Of a stretch of 64,000 nt of DNA, positions 55,491 to 64,000 are shown piece after piece. A model generated the notes under the pieces. It did not search any database. It worked only from the letters and a program-made list of their open reading frames with translations, and was not told the origin of the DNA. Origin of the DNA: Mitosporidium daphniae. Lineage: Eukaryota; Microsporidia. The DNA lies in contig NW_013546622.1 in assembly GCF_000760515.2 (NCBI RefSeq), positions 1-64,000 of the forward strand, read 5' to 3'. Both the position numbers and the translations under genes were made by a program. Numbering within the stretch: position 1 is the first letter of the stretch; every line of letters starts with the position of its first letter.

Positions 55491-57900
55491 CTATTCGGTG
55501 GCCATTTCTCCGATTTCTCCAAGGATTTCCATGCCGTGCGAAAGCGTCTCGAGCATTTGCGATATTCGACGTCTTTCCTTGACGATGGCCGGATCTTCCT
55601 GAAGAAGCTCGTCAAAGATTTTTTCCGAATCCGACCGATAAAGCTCAGTAACCAGACGGTTGTGCAGGTTTTCTTTAACGGCATTCACCAAAAAGTGCAT
55701 GGTTGCCTTGGGGACCAGGTCGACGATGTTTTTGCGCACGACATTGAAATAGGACCTAATTAGCGTCATAATGAGATGTGTTTCCATTTCCTCTTTCTCG
55801 GTAAATCCCTTTGACTCCAAAGAGAATAGCTTTGGTCGGTGAGGTGCGGTGGTGGTGCTGGGCTCCGGGGCCATTGCCCTCAATGCTGGCGGCAGCGAGG
55901 CTGGGCTCATCGAGGGCGATAGGGTTGAGGGAAGAGCAAATGCCATCCCCCCTCGAATGGGCGTCTCCATGGGCGAGGATGTGCCCAAGGATTGGCTTTG
56001 GCTATTAATAGGCAAAGAGGCTGTTCGAAAGAAAAAGTTTAAAATGCCGCTATTTGATGGGGTGAGGGCTGTTTGCGACGAAGAGGTCAGCGAGCCCCCA
56101 GTTTGCGATGTGCATATGTCTTCCATTTGTGCAGGCTCGCTTACAGAAATCGGCTTTCTGATCTCGTTAGCTTGCTCCATCGCGGCCAGGGCTGCCCCGG
56201 CCCTGCAGAAATCCGGATGGTTAGTATTGATGTAGGCAAGCTCGATTGCTATCAAAGACTGGACCATGGCTCGCGTGGGCTCCATTCGCTCCTTGATGAG
56301 CGTGCTCGCCACGTCGATGACTTTTTTCTGCAGATTTGGATACCTTGCAAGCTCCTAATGGAAAAGATGGCAAATCCCTACGGCAGATGCGCAAGAAGTG
56401 ATGAGCTTGAGCAACTCTTCATACACCATGCTGACACAAAAGAGCGATGGAGGCTCCAAATTCGCTATTTGTTGCTTTGCAAGCAGCTCAAAAGACATTT
56501 CTGGCACGAAAAGCGACGGTTTCGCGCCCTACGGATCAATGATGAAAGCTCACGTTGGCGTTTCTTATTGCCGTTCTTATGTCTGAAAGCGAGAGGCTAC
56601 CTGTTGGATCGTACGAAGAAATGGCAGAGGCAAACGAGTCATGGAAGATCATCTGAAGACGCGCCCCGCCAACCCTAACATAATTGGAGAAAACCGCCTA
56701 CAATTCACACGTGGATATGTGGCGCGAAGAGCCCTGAATAGAATCTTCAAAATCGGAGGAGAATTTTGTTAGCAGCTTGAGAACAAGACATCCTTTTCCG
56801 GTCAGGGATGACGAGAGATCATGGGAAGACCCATGCAAGAGCGACAAGCTTTCAATGCCCTTCAACTCGTTCTGTGTGTTCAATAGTAGGGCCATAATTT
56901 GCGACTTCAGTGTCGGAATGCTGGCCCGAATATGCCGCAGCAATATGCTTGAAAGCACATGTGAGATTGACTCTGTGCCGCATCTGATGTTGGGGCTGGA
57001 TCTGCAAATAAAATAAACGATACGCACAAGCATACTTGTAAATGGGATGGGAAGAAAAAAATTTCTCCTCATTTTCCAAAGATTGCTGGATAGAAGTCCC
57101 TTCATTGATGGCCTTTTGCGAGCGACACACCACCCCGACAAATCCAAGTGCAAGGCGCACAGGACCGCGGTTCAACAAAATATCGAGGGCATTTGTGCCC
57201 TGATCCATGAGATCGATTTTCGACAGCACGCCCAGTGTCCTTTGGCCTGCTGGGTCTATCTCAGACACAAATTTGAGCGCTTCCGAGTTGACAATGTCAA
57301 TGTTGGCCGGAATGATTGCCAACAGAAGCGAAGATGGCTTCCTTGCATATGACAAAATAATTTCGCGAATCATATTCTCAATATCTCTGGGCTGGCTGCC
57401 CACGGGAATCTAACAAATCATGCCCCGAGCGTCGCTATTACCTTTGTAATGCCGGGCAAATCCACTAGAGACAAATTTGGGACGCTACTGGAACATATTT
57501 TCAAAAAAATTGGACTCTACAATGTGATGAGAAAGCAACGCAGCCATCCTACCCTAGAGATGCCTTTGTTCTCGCCGGCAAGCACTTTTGTACGTGAAAT
57601 GATTTCGCTCTTAATGGCGGAAAAGTTTTCAAAGCGACGGTTGGGAAGATGAGAAAATTCGCCAAATGTGACCGCATCGTCGACGTTGTGTAGTTGGAGA
57701 ACAATTGGGCACCTTGTAACGACGTCAGTCCCACGAGGGAGAAATTCAAACCCAACAATGTTTTCAAGAATCGAGCTCTTCCCAGAGCTTTGGGAGCCAA
57801 TCGCTATAATTTGCGGTATTTCAAGGTCACTTCCAAACGTCGGTGTGGACGCAAAAACCGCGTGCAGGCGGTTGATCACCTCAATCAGCTGGTGGCGCAT
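55491..57900 (-). CDS. Dynamin-related GTPase (Dnm1/Vps1 family)
   Basis: Seven exons on the minus strand: 57900-57553, 57516-57442, 57409-57036, 57001-56711, 56674-56554, 56528-56382, 56354-55491. Introns are 36, 32, 34, 36, 25 and 27 nt; 739 residues. The GTPase domain shows G1 GSQSSGKS, PRGTDVVTR, G3 DLPGITK and G4 SKIDLMD (usual TKLD). The stalk includes GGARLQMIF and INTNHPDF, and the C-terminal GED has LIRSYFNVVRKNIVDLVPKA and LVTELYR. No PH or Pro-rich domain is present, so it is a mitochondrial/peroxisomal fission or vacuolar dynamin. GFVGVVCRSQ and the NTNHPDF block favour Dnm1, but the split from Vps1 is not firm. Residues 500-600 are a Ser/Pro-rich variable insert. Confidence 0.94.
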
Positions 57901-58110
57901 GATACCCGTGGCGATAGTAAAAATCTCCGGATCGGCCGGAATTTAATTTAAAGCCACTTTGGCACATTTGCTTTGTCCGATCCACTATGCCGTCCGCTCT
58001 GTCCGTTTGAAATCGGCTCGTTTGCTTGTTTGTCGCACTTTGATGGCCAATTCTGCCTTTGCCAATGGCATGCTTTGAAGCGGTGACACCGTTCCAGCCA
58101 TGAATGGTGG

Positions 58111-58123
58111 CCCTAACCCTAAC
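58111..58123. repeat. Telomere-like CCCTAACCCTAAC
   Basis: Two CCCTAA units in tandem, about 37 bp from the PRP43 stop codon and in the gap before the dynamin gene start. It is the same word as at 4861 and may be a telobox or the mark of a chromosome-end repair. Confidence 0.55.
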
Positions 58124-58160
58124 ATTGATGATGGTTTTATTTTAAAAACGGCCTTCTGTC

Positions 58161-60224
<2,064 letters not shown>

Positions 60225-60259
60225 TTAATTAAAATTTAAAAAGTTGGAAGCATTTTATT

Positions 60260-60700
60260 ATGCCGGAGCCTCCCCCGCAAAACCTCGATGGGCTCCCCGC
60301 TGGGATGGATATGAACACATACTCGCATTACTACTATTCCACGTACTACCCAGAATATTATGCCAAACTGAAGGCTTCGGCCTCCGAACAATCACACAGC
60401 CTGAGCTCCTTGGTTTCGGCCTCCAATTTGCAGACATCGCCGGCCATGGGCCCGGCTCCGTCTGCAGCGGCCGGCCCACTGATTGGCCCGGCATTGGGGT
60501 CCAGGGTTGCAGGGGAAAAGGCATTCCGGCAAATGTCGCATTACTTTAATTACGAGGCCTACAATGATGCCATAAACCAAGATATGAAGGACGGAAAAAG
60601 GACGCCCCTAAAGCTCACCCGTAAAGAGGTCAATGTCCTCAAACAGCGCAAAATGGAGAGAAAGAAAAAACGGATGCTCGATTGGCTGTACAATGATTGA
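60260..60700 (+). CDS. Small Pro/Tyr-rich protein with conserved basic C-terminus
   Basis: 146 residues. The N-terminal half is rich in Pro, Tyr, Ser and Gly (SHYYYSTYYPEYYAKL). The last 60 residues, from QMSHYFNYEAYNDAI to LTRKEVNVLKQRKMERKKKRMLDWL, form a very basic helix. Its layout, a YF.Y.A motif and then LT+KE..+.K.++.E+K++R..WL, resembles that of small nuclear proteins of several eukaryotes, but I cannot put a reliable name on it. It shares a 35-bp intergenic gap with the start of PRP43. Confidence 0.6.
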   Translation: MPEPPPQNLDGLPAGMDMNTYSHYYYSTYYPEYYAKLKASASEQSHSLSSLVSASNLQTSPAMGPAPSAAAGPLIGPALGSRVAGEKAFRQMSHYFNYEAYNDAINQDMKDGKRTPLKLTRKEVNVLKQRKMERKKKRMLDWLYND

Positions 60701-60820
60701 GTGCAGCGGCTAGAAATAAATGTTTGTGTTATAAAATTTTCATGGTGCATTTGTTGTATTTGCATAGGTGCATTTTCCAGCAATTTGTGGCCAAAAATTT
60801 TATCCAATTCAGCCCGGCCG

Positions 60821-61947
60821 ATGAATCAAAATCAAAATCAAGATCAAGACGAATTAACGTATCAAAATAGCGATTTGGAACGATCCCCGGACTCGTTCGT
60901 GTCGACTTCGTCGTCGTCGTACTCGGAAAGCGAGGAGCTGGATTTGCTCCTCAGGGTGGAGGCGCCCCTCCGCTCCCCCTTGCTTAATGAGTCGAAATCG
61001 GCATCGTCGATTTCAGATCTGGTCACCGATTGCATTCCGGAAAAGCTTCTTCGCGCCACCAAGGAGGCCAACAAAACGATAATGAGATATTTCCACTTCC
61101 ACGAGGTGCCTTCCCATTTGCAAGACAACCTGTACATTCTTTCCGGATATCGGGCCCACTATAACTTTTCCCAATGCTTCAAATCGATTTTTGCAATTCA
61201 TAATGAAACAGGAAATATTTGGACCCATTTGATTGGCGCTCTGGTTTTCCTTGTTTTTTTGATCGTCGGATACCAAAATTTGCCGCAGCACGCGACCAGC
61301 TTGGATTATGCGATGGTCACGATTTTCCTGGTGTCCGCCATAAAATGCTTGCTTTGCTCCACAATTTTCCACACTTTTTCGTGCCACTCGCATTCTTCGG
61401 TTTACGATATCGTGGCCATTCTCGATTACTCCGGCATCTCCTTGCTGATCTTGGGCTCTTTTGTGATTTATTTGAATTACGCCCTGTATTGCCACAACAC
61501 GCTACGGTGGGTCTACATCGCGCTGGTTACGGTTCTCTGCCTTTCCGGCGTCGTATTGCCTTGGTTTCCATTTTTTAGAACGAACGAATTTCGAGTGTGG
61601 AGGACGCTGTTTTTTGTCGGTTCGTTCTTTTGTTTAATGTCATAGGCATGGGCATTGCAGCTGGGCTCATCTCGGCACACTCCATTTTCTTAAATGGCTG
61701 GACACAATGGAGTGACCTGGTGCCAGCAGAATATTTGCTGATAGAAATCGTGCTGTATTTAGCCGGTGCATATGTGTATGTTGTGCGAATTCCCGAAGCT
61801 TGGTTTCCTGGAAAGCTAGACCATTTTTTCCATTCGCATCAAGTCTGGCATGTGATGGTATTTCTTGCTGCATTTTTCCATTATATCGCCTCCATAAGAT
61901 TAATGGATTCCAGACTGGCGAACGATACATGTGCTCTCTACAATTGA
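60821..61947 (+). CDS. Adiponectin receptor/Izh-like seven-helix membrane protein
   Basis: Two exons, 60821-61619 and 61646-61947, with a 26-nt intron; 366 residues. After an acidic, Ser-rich N-terminus come HFHEVPSHLQDNLYILSGYR and FAIHNETGNIWTHLIGA, the entry motifs of the PAQR family. Then seven hydrophobic helices follow, with a zinc-ligand set S...H near STIFHTF, and HSHQVWHVMVFLAAFFH before the last helix. These proteins are zinc-dependent ceramidase-like membrane enzymes or receptors that affect lipid and zinc homeostasis in fungi (Izh1-4). The intron lies in the fifth or sixth membrane helix, and its removal restores LFFVGMGIAAG. Confidence 0.95.
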
Positions 61948-62113
61948 CAAAAGCATCGGGAACAACGGCGTTCCATAGACTAGATGAGCAGGTGGGTCGA
62001 TGGTCGTTTGATCAACAATCCCATTTTACAATTAAACTTTAAATTTAAAATCTGCGCTCAGTTACAATGCATGCCATGCGCGTGCATGCCAAATTCAAGT
62101 TTTATTGTTCCAA

Positions 62114-63445
62114 ATGTCAACCCTTCCGGTCAAAATGGACTCTTCTGCTGCCGCCGCCCCCCCTAGGCCTGCCCCCAAGAAAAAGCCCTACAGGGGCAGC
62201 AATTTTGCCCATTTATATCAGGAGCTGCAAAAATTCCCTGCATTGCATATTAAGCAATTGGTTCACCAGCTTTCTTGCGCGCATGCGGGGCCAGCAACCT
62301 CGGATCTTAATGATCAAATCGCAAAGATCCTTTTGGAAAAAGAAATGGGGCCTTTTGCCCCCCTGGTGTCTCAGGACTCTGCATTTGTTTCCAAATTGGT
62401 CGCCCTTAACGCTGAAAAGCTGCTCGAATTTGATGCTCAAATATCAAAAGCCAATGAGGGGCTCAGCCAAAGCGATGTTGTCGAGCTAATGCTTTCAAAG
62501 GCCATTTACCTTTGCCAAATTGGGGATAAAGATGCCTCGATTCTTCTGCTCCGCCAATTGGAGGAAAAATGTCCAACCACTGGATCTAGACTTGACTTTG
62601 CTTTTGCTTCAATCCGTTTAGGCTTTCTTTGGGATGACATGGACATAGTGAAGCGCAATATCGCTAAAGCGGAAAGGTACTTTGCGTACCTTCTAATTGG
62701 ACTTTTAGCATTTTGGAGCTCGGGGGAGATTGGGATCGATGCAACCGCCTGCGGGTTTATAAGGCGCTTTTCCATATTTGCCAGCGAAAGTTTAGCGAGG
62801 CCGCCAGTCTTTTGGTGTCTTCCCTCTCTACCTTTAGCTATACAGAGCTGATGGATTTCCAAACCTTTGTGTCATATACAGTTATAACGGGTCTTTTAAC
62901 GCTCCCTCGCGCCGAGATCAAGCAAAAGGTTTTTCCGCCCCTAAATTCTAGATCTGCTCATCCCCAGAGGTTCTTGAAGTCATTCAAACGATCCCTCAGT
63001 TCAGGGAGTATATTTCCTCCTTCTATGAGTGCCATTATAAAGAGTTTTTTGTGCTGTTGGCATCTTTCATCGAGGATTTCCTGAAAAGAGACTTTTTCCT
63101 TTCCGCACATTCGACCTTCATTGTGCGTGAGATGCGCATCCGAGCATATTCGCAAACTCTCCAATCCTACAAATGCGTCACCCTAGAGGCACTTGCGAAT
63201 GCCTTTGGCGTTTCTGTAGACTTTATCGATCGGTATGGTGTGTGCATGTGACTCGTGTATTTGGTAGGGAGCTATTTCATTGGATTTCTGCAGGCCGTCT
63301 CAATTGCACCATTGATAAGGTATCTGGAATTGTCGAGCACTCTGCAAAGGGGACCTCCAAAAATGATCAATATTTGAGTTTGGTCAAGGCTGGCGACTCG
63401 CTACTAAACAAAATCCAGCGCCTTTGTAGATTGGTGAACATTTAG
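62114..63445 (+). CDS. RPN7: 26S proteasome regulatory subunit Rpn7 (PSMD6)
   Basis: Four exons, 62114-62676, 62709-62928, 62952-63232 and 63268-63445, with introns of 32, 23 and 35 nt; 413 residues. Rpn7 is a PCI-domain subunit of the proteasome lid. The helical N-terminal part has AKAIYLCQIGDKDAS and RLDFAFASIRLGFLWDDMD. After the first intron comes GGDWDRCNRLRVYKALF, then LMDFQTFVSYTV, and VREMRIRAYSQTLQSYKCVTLEALANAFGVSVDFID marks the PCI winged helix. INDK-type GRLNCTIDKVSGIVE closes it. Frame joins agree with the family at all three introns. The N-terminus could begin at either of two Mets, 62114 or 62135. Confidence 0.95.
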
Positions 63446-63534
63446 TTAATAATAAAAGCGCTACCGAAATGCCGTGGCCATTTAATCTACTAAGCTTAGT
63501 GGACGTTCACTTTTATTTGGTTTTCAAAATGGCA

Positions 63535-63975
63535 TTAAGAACGCTTTTGGAGACCATGGCGAAAATCGCGCGAGAACATAACCCCCTTAAATAGCTCGAT
63601 CATAATCCAAAAACCGGCAAAACCGTATTCGCTCAAAGCAAACCCAAAGCCTACAGTGAACAAAAGAACAAAAGACAAGTTAAAAGCATGGGTTGAATCA
63701 TCTGCATTTTGGAACGTGATAATTTTCCCGATTAAGCCCTCAAAAAGACTGGGAAAGCCAAGTACTATCGTAGAAACCGTCAAAAGAAACAATGGTGGCA
63801 ACAAAAAGTATCTTCTTGTGCAAACAGATTCGTATTGAGAAAGTTGTTCATTCTTACTGTTCATGTAAATGATAAACAATACGGTCAAAGGAACACACAC
63901 GAGAATGGAAGCAGAGATGACCATTGCTACTGCAATTGCAACACTGCCTGAAGAGTTGGCTTTTTCTCCAAACAT
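63535..63975 (-). CDS. Multi-spanning membrane protein, possibly partial
   Basis: 146 residues from the Met at 63975, but the frame is open to the window edge and may continue upstream (the codons before the Met are also open). Three to four hydrophobic segments are visible (IAVAMVISASILVCVPLTVLFIIY, LLPPLFLLTVSTIVLGFPSL, LSFVLLFTVGFGFAL). The C-terminus is basic. I do not recognise the family. Because the 5' end is not fully seen, the product could be longer. Confidence 0.5.
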   Translation of the reverse strand: MFGEKANSSGSVAIAVAMVISASILVCVPLTVLFIIYMNSKNEQLSQYESVCTRRYFLLPPLFLLTVSTIVLGFPSLFEGLIGKIITFQNADDSTHAFNLSFVLLFTVGFGFALSEYGFAGFWIMIELFKGVMFSRDFRHGLQKRS

Positions 63976-64000
63976 AAGCTTTGCTGGAGCCTTGATTAGC

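Overview
This window is a gene-dense nuclear fragment from a eukaryote, best read as a compact fungal-lineage genome, possibly one of the early-diverging endoparasites (Rozellomycota / short-branch microsporidian relatives). The grounds are a DASH kinetochore subunit (DAD4, a fungal complex), fungal-type orthologues throughout, intergenic gaps often under 100 bp, and about 57 spliceosomal introns that are nearly all 22-37 nt long. It is not a canonical microsporidian. It keeps N-glycosylation (STT3), GPI transamidase (PIG-U), AMP synthesis from IMP (adenylosuccinate synthetase and lyase), proline catabolism (P5C dehydrogenase), mitochondrial ribosomal proteins (uS11m, mL54), mitochondrial Fe-S assembly (ISA) and a cytochrome oxidase assembly factor (PET117), so a respiring, translating mitochondrion is inferred. 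The assignment to a clade is inference; nothing in the window names the species. A poly-G start and two N bases point to a draft assembly.

Layout. 0-16 kb: PET117, DNA polymerase alpha (POL1), CBF5/dyskerin, a large RFX transcription factor on the minus strand, a short repeat array, a small HMG/YABBY-like protein, NOG1, prefoldin 4 and MCM3; this part looks GC-richer than the rest. 16-25 kb: a shortened MMS19, DIM1/DIB1, mL54, ARL8, two small unidentified proteins, RanGAP (RNA1, with an apparent frameshift), DAD4 and P5C dehydrogenase. 25-31.3 kb: PIG-U, RPF2, a secreted Ser/Thr-rich protein, a membrane protein, PCMT and a bacterial-type uracil phosphoribosyltransferase. 31.3-40.3 kb: STT3, an HNH protein, uS11m, ISA, a small helical protein, a secreted acidic-tailed protein, SDE2 and a class I histone deacetylase. 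40.3-45 kb: a gene-poor, AT-rich stretch holding a TALE homeodomain gene and a few unidentified small genes. 45-64 kb: ADE13, ADE12, SmD2, an ACOT9-like thioesterase, an unidentified 840-residue protein, ZPR1, a dynamin-related GTPase, PRP43, a small basic protein, an adiponectin-receptor-like protein, RPN7 and a membrane protein that may run off the window edge.

How the genes relate. Most are housekeeping: replication (POL1, MCM3), ribosome biogenesis (CBF5, NOG1, RPF2, PRP43), splicing (DIM1, SmD2, SDE2, PRP43), Fe-S biogenesis (ISA in mitochondria, MMS19 for cytosolic/nuclear targets such as POL1), purine synthesis (ADE12 next to ADE13), the secretory pathway (STT3, PIG-U) and mitochondria. 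There are no operons; neighbouring genes are often head-to-head with 35-120 bp between starts. Many genes were recovered only by joining exons by eye across tiny introns, so exon borders are predictions supported by reading frame, GT..AG ends and agreement with the protein family.
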